Shown here piece by piece: positions 25,101 to 36,321 of a stretch of DNA of 64,000 bases (positions are counted from its first letter, which is position 1; each line of letters opens with the position of its first letter). The notes beneath the pieces were generated by a model. The model was not told where the DNA came from and ran no database searches. It saw only the letters and a list, made by a program, of their open reading frames with translations. Position numbers and translations under genes: made by a program. The DNA lies in contig QJNS01000034.1 of NCBI GenBank assembly GCA_004154925.1, forward strand, positions 62,001 to 126,000. The letters are read 5' to 3'. This DNA is from Monosporascus cannonballus (Eukaryota; Ascomycota; Sordariomycetes; Xylariales).

Positions 25101-28100
25101 TCAAGGACTCCGGCGAGGGATCCGTCAAGGTGTATGAACCCAAGCTTGGTACGGTGCTCTCCAAGGCTGTTAGGGTGGCATTCCCAGTCCTTGACCCAAC
25201 CTCGAGTACCCACATACCGGGATATTGATGCACCAGTTGACCTACGAGTGGGCGGAGTCGACTTCTAACCTCGACAAAACCTAGCCCTTCCCTATATAGT
25301 CTGCTAATCATATCATGATCCATGACAGCTTGAGCAGTTGGAGTTGCCCTTGAGACCCTTGAGATGATATTGTCGGCCCCCTGCAAATCAGCTGCAGATC
25401 AATATGGTCATGGTAATTTTCTTCCCAAGCCATCATCATTTTGAGAATGTCGCTTTTCCACTGATTATTCGCTACGGTGTGATGGCCCGACTCCATCTTT
25501 CCGGTCATCTCCAGAGCCCAGTTGATAAGGGACTGCACATATTGTTTCAGAGGTTCGGTTGCAGGCCTTTGAATTTTGCACTGTTGTTGCAGGTAGAAAT
25601 ATGAGGCCTGAGCGCACATTTCACGTAGAGCATCCTCCATAGACGAATCTTCGAGGGCATCGTCTGCCTCAATACCGGACCCCATGTCCTTGTTCCTCAA
25701 GGTGCGAGCGAACAACAAACGATCATTTGTAGCGCTTGGGTTTTCGAAAGAAGAGTAAACGACACCCTGTGCTTGCATTTCGGGATGGTTATCTTCGGCG
25801 CAGAACATGTCGAGATCACCGTGAGTAGTCCTGGCAGTGGTCCCTGTAAGGTGACAGTCAATCACTAGTCCGGATTCTTCGCACGCCACGATCCGAGGGC
25901 AAGTTGCCATGTTGATCCGGACTTTCCTGATGCTCGTTGGCAGGTAGATCGACCTCAATCTCCCATCGCCTGGGAAGGCGAAAGCCGAGTAGAAACCCTG
26001 AAAGGCCGCGTCCAATGTGGCAGGATAGGGTCGATATTGCTTATGCGCCTTCCGCCTTATAGCAACGGTAGAGACATTCAGACCTCTTTTCATCGAATCG
26101 ACCAGGAAATCGCCCGAGTAATCAAGCCCGCACGTCATCAGCCACATGTAGAAGCGGTCGAGGCCGATGTCTGTCATTGGTAGCTCCGGGAACCCTCCTG
26201 GGAGCCAGAGCATCCGGCGTCAGGTCCCCCAGCGTCGCGACCACCCGCCTGGTGAAGATGGTCCTCTCGAACTCCGAAGAACCGGCCTCCACTTCACCAG
26301 AATAACATCAATATTGAGCTATGACTTGGTCGGAATCAGTTTCGAGTAGTCTGATGACAAAAACGATCTCGACCCCTGAGGATCTGTCTTCCAGGGCGAT
26401 TACGTTATGGACGGTAAGATCTTGTAGGTCCAGGAGATTCAGGGGCTGGTCCTGAACAAGTTGCAGCGCGCCATTCATCGCTCCTAAAAACATAGCCTGC
26501 TTCCGGGAATAAAACTTGACCTTGGAATTGGTGCCTTTGGAGCCATTCCATCTCGCTGAGCTTGATGATATTGTGCCAACGGACCTCCTCGCCGTTCATG
26601 GGCGTTAACTTGCCAAGAAGCTCGTCAACAGGCCGACTCTGTGTGCGCCATATCTTCGACCTCCTAGACCCTTTGAACAGCGGCCTGTCGTCGGTCCCAA
26701 CAGTATGGAGGGAGCCCTTCTGCACCTGGGGCTTCCGCGAAGTACATCCATTGCAGGCAGTTTGGAAGCTGTCGAAGTCAACAACCGGAATGGGTGACTG
26801 GATGTTCTTCCATACAAAGCCGAGAGCGTCCGAATACGCGTTCACGTCGTCATCATTCCTTTTTAATACGCCGTGGTAAGGGATATCGACTCCTGTTAAT
26901 ACCTTCAACGTTTCCGTCGCAGGCCCTTTCAGAACCGGGTATGGCCCTACTTCGAGGACGATATCGAAACAATTCTCTTCTTGCGCCGCACGGCTGAGCG
27001 CCTGGGAAAACATGCTCCTTCCGTTGAGCACGTGTACGCTGGGGTAACAGTTACAGTCACTTTCGACGTTGGTTCTTCGCGGTTCGATATCGCACTGGCG
27101 CAGTGATTCTAGATAAGCTCGGGAGCTTGGTTCCAGGTGGTGGGAGTGGTACGCCTTATTGATCGCCAGCACCCTTGCAAATGTCTTTTCAGCGTCCAGG
27201 AACGCCTTTGCTTCATCGATGGCATCGGTATCACCAGAGAGCGTGATACTCGACTGCGAATTGCTCGCGGTTACCTTTACCCTCCCCAGGAATTTCTCAC
27301 GGGCACATAATCTCTTGGCCTCTGCTAACGTCATCCCTACGGCCATCATCTTTCCCGATTGACCGTTCGCAGCTTTGGAGAGATGCGAGTACGGTCCGCG
27401 ATGATACGCGACTCGTATTGCATCCTTCACCGTGAAGTAGCCCGCGGCGTACGCTGCGGCAATCTCGCCAGACGAATGGCCAACGACGGCGTTGAAGGTT
27501 ATGCCCGAAGCCCTCAGAAGGTCCACTAGAGCAGTCTGAAACGCAGTCGTTAGGGGCTGTGAAATCTCAGCGCACTGGATTCTGGCGGGGTCTGTTGAAG
27601 TCGTCATCTCTTTGGCAAGGGTCCAAGAGGGGCCGTCAGGGATGCTCCCGAGTGATTCATCTAGATGGTGGATCGATTCCCTGAAACGCAAAGAGCACGC
27701 AAAGAGCTTTGAGCCCACTGCCATCCCTAAGGCTAGCATTTGTTCTTTTTGCGCGATGGATATACCAACTTAATGACCACTGCGCTCCTTGTCCCGTGAA
27801 AACTCCAAGGGAGCGTGCTGGATATGCCTTCGATACCCGTGCTGGTCGCGTGGACAACGAGTACTGAGGGTCGTTCCTAGACATTTCAACGGAGTCACGG
27901 AGCTTCTTCGTAGGCTGGGCACTATTTGACGCTGAGGGGGCGGCCTTATATTGGAAGGGGTCTGACGAGCTTACAAAGCCCACGACGAGTCCTCCAGCAA
28001 AATACTCGGATCGGCTTCGAGCGCCTTGGGATAACGCAGCTACGGTACCCGGGGAGAGCACAAGATGACTTGGCAGACAGCAAAATAGGTCCAGGGACCA

Positions 28101-28560
28101 CTTCCTTTTTTTGGTCCGGGTCCGTATTTGATTGTTGGGTAGCTCGCCCAGGCTCCCAACTCTCGATGATGGCGTGAGCATTCGTGCCCCCAAACCTGAA
28201 TGGATTCACACTGGCCCTCCAAGGCGCACCAGGCGGTAGATCGGGCCATGGGTGCAGCTGCCCAGTCGGCACGCCGAGATTTTGTAGAAAGGCTCAATCG
28301 ACGGATTTAACTGATTGAAATGTAAGTTTGGCGGAATCTTGCCTTTTTGAACGGCAGCAGACGCTTTCAGGAGCCCCGCCAGTCCAGCTGCACCCTCCAG
28401 ATGCCCGATCATGGTCTTTATCGATCCGACATACAGTGTCTCATCTCGCCTGTTCGATTCGGAGCTCGACTCGGTGCTCCAGTCAGTACTCCTATCGCAA
28501 CTAGACTCCACTGGGAAGAAAGCATTTCTTATGGCCTTTGCTTCCTTGGCGGCCACCGAC
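22120..28560 (-). pseudogene. Hybrid PKS-NRPS, polyketide synthase half, decayed (partial KS, AT, DH, MT, KR, ACP)
   Basis: This is the highly reducing polyketide half of a fungal PKS-NRPS megasynthase. Reading 28560 down to 22120: the last third of the ketosynthase ([20 protein letters not shown], with one catalytic His; the active-site Cys and EAHGTGT-type His regions are absent); the KS-AT linker with PFRFGGTNAHAIIESWEPG; acyltransferase with GVFTGQGAQW and nucleophile motif GHSSGE at about 27480-27463; dehydratase with WLQRHQFQGQVLFPEAGY near 26500 and PATLDAAFQ near 26000; methyltransferase with SAM motif VLEVGSRTGN near 25200; a central region with LWATRGSRGDDPDANIIVG; ketoreductase with FFVGLTRDVGFSLCEWM near 23160 and catalytic FFSSLSG..SSYAAAN near 22790-22730; and an acyl carrier domain with LGIDSLVAVEIRSWFLKEL, Ser at 22232-22234. 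Pieces lie in different frames, so it cannot make a full protein. Confidence 0.92.
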
Positions 28561-31260
28561 TGTAACTATCACTAACGAGCAAGAGGACATGCATGGCCGC
28601 GACACTATCTACATATACTTTGTTCTATGCACCGACCGTTATAGTTAGAGGCACGCATAGTCGAAAGAACTCGCTTCCACTACACCAGATAAGTAGCCTA
28701 GGAACAAACTACATTGGGGTGACAGCAGCGCAACATGAAATCAGTCTTGCTATCGTGGTTAAACATTCACCAATACCTGGTTAGGTACATGAGAGCTACA
28801 TGGACTCCGAATACGTAACACGGTTTCCCGTGCAGATTTGATCCCAGCGCTTACCACTTACGGTAGGTCAATCTCTGTTCTGCGCACCATGAGTGGTCAG
28901 CCTAACTTAACAAGGCCACCCTGGGGTCCGTAATCCCGTGTTGTTCTTTGGTGTTGGAGTTGTAACTGACAATGGGACCCTTACCCACAAGCCAATATTG
29001 CCTAATCCCCATCGTGGGCCTTAAGAGCTGTTAGCCGAAGCTGGCACAGGATATGAATTCCTGTGCTGCAGTTGGGGGAGGCTTGTGGAGGGCGATATGG
29101 AATAGACCGGTCGCTGACAGCGCTCCCGAACGCCTAATCCCCAACCTGAAGCCGACGACAACGAAGTTCCTGACTCCCGCCGTTTGGGTGATGGGGGGTG
29201 GTTGTGAGGGGGTATGGTACGTTACAATATGCGCTGCAACCTAAAATCGGCCGCGCGCCCCGCAATGCGCCTCCCCCGCGAACTCTTTGTCGTATTTAGG
29301 GCCGCTGACGACAATCTGGGGTTGAAGGCTAGCGTAAGTTACCTTTTAGAATGCTACTGCCCCGTGAAATCAGCTTAGGTTATCATGGACTAATCGCCAT
29401 CCAGCGCCGACTTGGCGGCTCCTGCCCAACTCTTCACAGAAGTCGCCTTCTGAACTAATAAGTATGCTAGGTGTTTAGGTGGACATTCGCCTTGACGCAA
29501 TACCTGGCAAGGCGAGGGAATGCTATTAACAGCCCTTCTCCATAAGGGCGTAAATAAGAATTAGTGGTATTGGCGATCATTTACAATACCTGCGATACTA
29601 TGATGGCTGCTGGCCTTCTACTACCGTATCGTCGCGCCTTACGCGCAGAGGCTGATGAAACTCATTGGACAGACTGTGACCTCTCGTATGTATAAGTCAG
29701 AGCCTGTAAGTCGTATCACGTGCTGGGACCCGTGGATCTCAGTGACTGTCCAACTGTTCATACCCATTATGCGAATCACCGACGGCGGAGTCCAGCACAT
29801 CATGCGGTTTTGCGAACCCCTACTATAGTAGATAATGGGTTATCAGCCTAACAAGGGTCGGGGCCTTATCTCACATGGCAATAAGCAGCATCTGAGCCCA
29901 GCCGAGCCAGATCGACCTAGGTCCGACACCCTGCATCGAATCGACAGTTACCTCGAAGTGACCGTTCTATAACCCGGTCGGTCTCCTCTTGAGCTAAAGG
30001 AAACAGTTGATAACTACGCCTTCGGTTGAAAATACCAAGGGAACACTATCGGTACCAGTGATATAAGTCTGTTGTTATGTGTTAGAGGCCTACAGACCTA
30101 GGCAGCCAACAGTAACACAGCATAAACTGTTCCCAACACGGACACATCATGATCATCCTGCGGAGAGGCAGAATCAGGGACTCCGCGGTTCTCCGTAAAA
30201 GCCTCAGGAGATTTCCGATGAGAGAGGCGGATTCCTGTATAAGCGCCCTGTATCTCCCGATGTCGTAGATCGCTATCTTTGAATGGAAACCCACAGGACG
30301 GGTCTCATTTAATAGGCTCCCCCACAGAGCCAGAAGGAAGAGCCGGCACTTACTGGCACGGTAAATCCTGTCTCCAAACGTTGGCGCATTAGTGCCTACT
30401 AGCTGCCGTTCAGATCTCTTGTGGTCTTGTCTCCGGGTGGTGTGGGTGTGTCAGAGTTGAAGTTAGCGGGGTGGAGACTGGATGTGAATGTAGGCAGGTA
30501 CAACTACCTATAGCGTCTGATTTTCCGTCCCTCTTCTCCATGTATGCACATCACAAATTCCCCCAGGGGCGTGTTGCTGTGGACGCAGTAAGGGCAATGA
30601 GAAAGACGGAGATGATACGTCGGATCCTACGTACGCTTCAGTAAGTATATAGGTATGTGTGTAAGGAGTGGCGGCCGGCTGATGATAGCACTAGAACCAA
30701 CCCAGAGTGTTGATCCAGCCTTAACTGCTTCATATGGTTTATGGCAGATCAGTGCCTGGTACTGGTTCTTCTTCCCGCCTCTCTTGATCTTGTATTTTAC
30801 GTGTTTGCAGGATTCATCGTTTCGTCCATGGATGTCTAACATACGTTAATTTAGTGGCTGAGCCGCATCAGGTACTATAATCCAACGGCCTCAGCCAGTT
30901 AGGAACGCCACCCGCACTCCGGGGTGTCTGTGCCGCGTCGGTAGGATGTAACATAGTTACCGCATACTGGAGAGCCCGTCCGATAGGGATCCCGTTGCTC
31001 ATCGTCAAGGATAATATTGATAACTGCTGCCAGATGGGTCGGTATATTGGCCGGCAGTCTGACCTGGCCATGCGATTGCCGACTCGTTTGAGGATGGAAC
31101 GAGCCCGCGGGCGAAGCCTCATCGACGTCGGTAGGACCCCTCGGGCAGCAGACTCGAAAGAAGTTGATCAGCTCCCGCTTGTAAGAGACCATCTAGGTTC
31201 CTAAGCCTACCGCAAATCGCCCAGCTCGTGGCTTCTCAGAGCATAAGTTAATTTCACTGC
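28561..31260. other. Non-coding stretch inside the dead biosynthetic locus
   Basis: About 2.7 kb of normal base composition between the truncated KS end and the MFS relic. The missing two-thirds of the KS is not present here in recognisable form. Open frames are short and unmatched. I see no repeat, RNA gene or transposon end. Possibly strongly decayed cluster sequence. Confidence 0.45.
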
Positions 31261-33156
31261 AATGGCACCCGTCACACTGACCACGGCACCTCCCGCTAGC
31301 ACGGACCGGGGGTGGGGCTGACGTTTCTGGGTTCGTGAACGCTCCCGCGGGACTTGTAAGCATGGCTAACCAAGTTATTATCTAGACCACCATCATATCC
31401 TGTACCTTGTCTTCGATCCTCACGGCGATAGATAGCTCGGCCATCTCCACGGCCATGCCGAGCATGGTCAGGGACGTCGGCTCCACCTACGCCTACGTCC
31501 GGATCGCCAACGCTTACTTCCTGACCACGACGGCGTTCCAGCCCATATACGGACAGAACCCCATGTCTTCGGCCGCCGGAGTCTGATCCTGACCGCAGTC
31601 TTCTTGTTCGCCATGGGTTCGGCTATGTGCGGCCCCCGCGCCGAGCCTCACGACTCTTATCGCGGGGCAAGCGATCAAGGGTATCGGGGGTGGCGGTATC
31701 AACGTCATGATTGACGTTATCGTCAGTGATCTGGTACCACTGCGTGAACGCCCCAAGTATATCGGCCTCATGTTAATAGAGTACGGCGTAGGTGTCACTA
31801 TCGGGCCTGTCATTGGCGGTTCGCTCTCGGAACGCGTCTCTTGGCGCCGGGTGTTCTACCTGAAACCTCCGTATCGCAGCTGCCGGGTTCATTATGTTTG
31901 TAATATCGCTTAAGGTGTGGTACGTGAAAGATACGGCTCGAAACTCGTTGAAGCGGGTTGACTTCGGAGGGAACGCCCTCTTTGTGGCGAGCATGGTATC
32001 GATACTCATAGGTTTGTCCTGGGGCGGCGTCGCGTACCCCTGGGCATCGTGGAGAGTATTATTATCGCTGCCCCTAGAATTCGCCGACTTGGCTGCGTTC
32101 CTAGTGATCCAATGTTCAGGTCTGACCCCGGAGCCCACCATGCTCTTGAAGCTGTTCACCAACCGGGTCTCTCTCGCGGTCTTTGGTCTCAAGCCCATCC
32201 TCTCCATCCTTATGTACTGGCAGATCTATTTCCTCCCTCTGCACTTCCAGTCCGTCCTGGAGGCCTCGCCGACAACCCCAGGCGTCTACCCGCTGCCCAC
32301 CGTAGCCATCCCAATGATCCTCCCCGTGGCGGCCGGCACAGGGCTCTCCAAGACAGGCCGCTACCCCCCCCCAGCACTCCTCCGGCATGGCTTTCTTCGC
32401 TATCGGCTACGAGCTCTTCTCCCTCCTCGACGAGGACTCCTCAACGGCCTTCTGGGCCGGCGTCCAGTTCTTGGGCGCCATATTGATCGGAGTTTTGATG
32501 GCGACAACCCTCCCCGCGGCCCAGGCCCCCCTTGCCGAAGCGGACGTCGCCGTTGTCACGGACACGTGGGGCTTCCTGGGCTACTTCGGCAGTATCTGGG
32601 GCATAGCTGTACCGGGCTCGATCTTCAACTCCAAAGTCGACTAGCTGGCCATCACGTGCCTGGAGGACGAGAACGCGCGCGCGCTGCTGTCTAACGGCGG
32701 AGCCTACGGTCTAGCGTCCGGGGTTCTCACCACTCCGCTGAACCACTCCCCGGCGCTCATGGCTACCGTAAAGAGTATGTCATGGAAAAGGGCACCTCTA
32801 GCTGGGGTCTTCGGGTGATTGTTGTTCCTTTCCGAAGCCCCATATCAGTGGATCACCCACACCAAGTGGGATCACCGCTTCCTAGCTTCCTACAAGTCAA
32901 TATACCCTCAAGAGCTGTGTATCTGCTCCTTAGTAAGTGTGACAGAGTATCTATGCCGACAGCCTCAAGCTAGCCTGGCAAGTGGGCATTGGCTTCGCGC
33001 TGGCGGGTGTCATCCTGTAGCTCATAACTAAAGGGATCCCACTGCGCACGGGAGCTGGGGACGCACTTTGGCTTGGATGAGGGAGAGGGCCAAGAAGCCG
33101 AGAAGGGGATCTCGGTCAAAGCATCGGGCGAATCAATTGACAAAGAGGAAACCTGA
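31261..33156 (+). pseudogene. MFS multidrug-type efflux transporter, decayed
   Basis: A major facilitator superfamily drug-efflux pump of the fungal 14-spanner type, with multiple breaks. The start MAPVTLTTAPPAS at 31261 soon meets a stop. Recognisable pieces are ILTAIDSSAISTAMPSMV, YVRIANAYFLTTTAFQPIYG near 31500, RRSLILTAVFLFAMGSAMC in another frame near 31570, then LIAGQAIKGIGGGGINVMID, DLVPLRERPKYIGLMLIEYG and GPVIGGSLSERVSWRRVFYL near 31800-31860. Later parts include KRVDFGGNALFVASMVSILI and LGYFGSIWGIAVPGSIFNSK, followed by a TAG at 32642-32644, more coding-like sequence, and a hydrophilic tail ending at 33156. At least four frame changes or stops are needed. Its place beside the PKS-NRPS suggests it was the cluster exporter; that role is inference. 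Confidence 0.88.
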
Positions 33157-35396
33157 GAGAAGAGTTAAGAATCATATCAGATGGCATGGGACAGGGATGC
33201 ATTTGGAGCTTCCGCTTCCGAGAACCGCCGGCTAGGGGTAGTCCAAGTTTCTAGTTTGGTTAATCATATAACAAGCGATTACGGTAGGATTCGTGCACTT
33301 CGGAACGTTATTCCAACACTCGTCATGATTCCTGCTCTTCGAGTGAGTTTGTTTCAGCAGTCTATACTGGGAGAATCTTATAAGATTCTGAGCAACATAG
33401 TCAAACCCCCTTTATATCCAGGAGCGGGAATATACAAACTGAACAATGAAAGCCAACTACAATAATATCCACTCACTCGACAGTCGATAGGGCTGGCTGG
33501 TGGCTATGCGACCTTTATTAAGAAATGATACATTATCGAGATGCATACTGAATCATACCGACATGATATAACTTGGTGGTTGAACGTGGCTTAAGTTCTA
33601 TGGTCAGAGCCTGTGTTCTCAACCAGTCCCGAGGTTACTAGGCTTTAATCCGAATAAAAGGGAATACAGCCTACAATATCAAAACCGCCGAACAATGTTT
33701 TAGGAGTACTGGCACGTGTTTAAACAACTACACATAGATGCAGTATCCCCAACCGACCTGTGCTTATAAGGGATAAGGGGAGGGCCTCCCAAGCTACACT
33801 TAGGACACTGCGCAAGTGGAAATCTTACCAGCGACGAGCCGGGACTTACCTTAGCTAAACGATGTTCAAGGATAACGTGGCACTTGATGCAGCCAGGGAT
33901 CGGGGAGCTCGAAGCCAGACATTGGATAATGTAAGGCCAGAGGACCCCCATGAAGGACCGCAACAGTGAAGGTCCTCGCACTACCGGACAATAATGGAAT
34001 GCTGGTTATATCCTACAAATAGAAAGGTTCCAAACGAAGGAATGCATTAAAAGGAACTAGAAGCGAACGGGGCTTCAGAGAGTGAGGCATAGGAATCTAG
34101 TAACTAGGTCAAGGGACAACAAGAGACAGCAATGCATCTCTCGTTCCTTGCGAGTTTTAACTGACAAGATCGAGTCAAAGTAATTGAACCACCGCATATA
34201 CAATGGCCGAAATACTGTAATTAGCATAATGAGCTTCTACACGGCGGTCTTACTCTCGTTCCCTTGCATACAGCAAACGGTTGTGCTGAGTAGGACCCTT
34301 TTTTCCCGTCTCTTCGTTTGATTGTATCGGTATATTGCTGCCATGAAGCATATGTACACCTAGGTTGACATTGAAGACTTGGATACCAGTGCCAGGGCCT
34401 ACCAGAGACTCTCGAGAATTCATGTGACTATACAGTCGAGCATCCACAAGGCATTGATGCAGGATGGGGAGACTTCGTCGCTTCCATGGGTGACAGCCTC
34501 ACGGGATCCATAATCGCAGATAATAATATGGTCCAGGAGACTGGATCTCATGATACAAGAGTCAATAGGGCGACACGTACTGAGAGAATTGGGATAAGGG
34601 CTAGAATAGGAGTACCTAGATGGCCCACACCTCTATAAAATTATGTAGTTATTTATAGTCCCCCGACGTTCAAGGCTGGCCACTTCTGTGGCTATTAACA
34701 GGTATTCAACCTATCTTTGACAGAGAGAGCCGTCCCTACTGGTAGTAGACCACATTATTGTCGAGAGGAGGATATCCGCTCGTCCAGACGGTGTCGTCCA
34801 TAACATCTTAGCTAGTCCGATAATTTACCACTACCTGATATTGGTCAACTGAATGATATTGGTAGCGATATGTGGCCAATGGTTATCCCGACCTGACCCC
34901 TAATTAGAGTAATACTAGCTCGAACTAGATCCTCGCGGTCATTCGCCTAGATCGAAATGAAGTTTAATGACACAAGTGGTTAGTGTGTTTCCGGCGCGTG
35001 ATGCTCTCATGTATTGGACAAAGCTATTGCTAACCGAAAGCCTGAATATGATGTACTTTTGTTGAATGTCAAGGCGATGCTCTTGCCTGGGGCCATGGTT
35101 GGCCTCGATCCTTCAGTCCTGGAGGAACAAAAGAGTACAACGAAAAGTAATACAACCAAAATACTATAACATCCTCCTCCGGACTTATCGGAAGATTTCC
35201 GATTTAACCCCTCTAACCTCGGACCCCACATAATGAATGACCCTAACAATGAATACGACTTTTCTCCACAACAACCATTCTTTAAAGCTTCATTCCGCGA
35301 TAACTTAACAACCCTTTCGTTAATTAATTTCGGGTAAAGATGGTTAATTTCGACCGAAAGCGCAGAATTTGAGATGCCAAGAATTTTATGGCGGAA
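33157..35396. other. Intergenic region at the edge of the AT-rich block
   Basis: About 2.2 kb with no recognised gene. Base composition is intermediate, and from about 35,280 it becomes AT-rich. Open frames are short and none shows a domain. This is the transition from gene-bearing DNA to the RIP-degraded block. Confidence 0.45.
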
Positions 35397-35790
35397 GGTA
35401 ATTCCGAAACCCTTGCGAGCTTGCGATTCGATATACCCCAGTTGACCTTATTATACCGCGTTTATAGTTCCAAATCGCGTTCCGAAACTAAAGCTAAAGC
35501 GTATAAGCTGTCGGATTAGGAAAAAAAAATAAGCTTGTTAACTGGATATTGTACGGAAAGGCATACGGCCGCGTCCCTATGAAGATACAGGTCCGTTAAA
35601 TAGCAAAAGCCTTATTAGGCCTTAAAAGGACTTTCGGGAAAAATTAGGTTAATCGTTTTATCGTACGCTATAATAAGATATATACGAAGAAAGGACGAGT
35701 TATGCCCCGGGACCGCCTAGAGGTACGCGATTGCGATGATATCCGCGAGTTTTTCCCTCTTTTCGCCGCCGTCCGAACCAAATACAAAAT
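35397..35790 (+). mobile_element. Left part of a pogo/Fot1-type DNA transposon relic (transposase DNA-binding region)
   Basis: The plus strand encodes a degraded helix-turn-helix and CENP-B-like region: ETLASLRFDIPQLTLLYRVY, SRSETKAKAYKLSD, then in the next frame KLVNWILYGKAYGRVP, a relic stop, ALLGLKRTFGKN, RFIVRYNKIYTKKGRV and FFPLFAAVRTKYKI. The order matches pogo-family transposases (psq-type helix-turn-helix, then Tc5/CENP-B-type domain). The frame stops inside KYKI, at AAAAT, where gypsy element A begins, and resumes at 53363 with KPANEYNMNKTG. The stops seen (TAA, TAG) are of the kind RIP produces. Confidence 0.72.
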
Positions 35791-36321
35791 TGTTATGGCT
35801 GCACCATACCATCACGCCACCAGGGCAAAAGATCGGTGGAATGATCGCAATTGTGGCAATCATCCTGGTGCTTACAGCTGTATATATGTACTCGTACATG
35901 TTGGAAGATATTAGATATTACGGGTGTTACGACCTGATAAGCCACGGCCTCCAGAAACGGTCGCAGCAGAGAAGGCCAAGAAGATTATGTGGATCAGGTT
36001 ACGTGACGGATCACCAACTTACTGATGGTAATCCAGTGAGCCGGATCACCAGCTTACTGATGGTAATCCAGTAAGCCGGATCACCAGCTTGCTAATGGTA
36101 AGCCGGTAAGCCAGAAGGATATATACGCTTATTATTCTATAATTTAAATAACTTTAACTTATAATATTTATTAATATTAATCGTTTATAATAATAAGGTA
36201 TTAAGAAATATAATACGATTATTATATTTATTGCTTAGATTCCTACGATATTCCTATTAATATAAACCCGTCAATTTAAGGTTTAAAAATTGGTTAAACC
36301 GCATAGCCGTTATACGTTATA
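35791..36321 (+). repeat. Left LTR of gypsy element A
   Basis: The part from 35925 (TGTTACGACC) to 36321 aligns to the right LTR at 52912-53357, with the shared CGGCCTCCAGAAACG, the 35-bp repeats, ATATATACGCTTATTATTC and AAACCGCATAGCCGT. The first 134 bp (35791-35924) have no counterpart in the right LTR and are less AT-rich; they may be an extra insertion in, or an older end of, this LTR. The left boundary at 35791 is set by the AAAAT duplication and the pogo frame. Confidence 0.7.
36008..36112. repeat. 35-bp tandem repeat in left LTR of A, three units
   Basis: Units begin at 36008, 36043 and 36078 with GGATCACCA. Each contains the dyad CTTACTG..CAGTAAG around ATGGTAATC, so each unit can fold into a hairpin; the third unit is the most diverged. 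Confidence 0.9.

Noticed and set aside
19732..28560. A functional hybrid PKS-NRPS with introns explaining the frame changes
   Set aside because: The frame changes lack consistent splice signals, domains are physically missing (KS N-terminal part, A domain), and an in-frame TAG interrupts the reductase.
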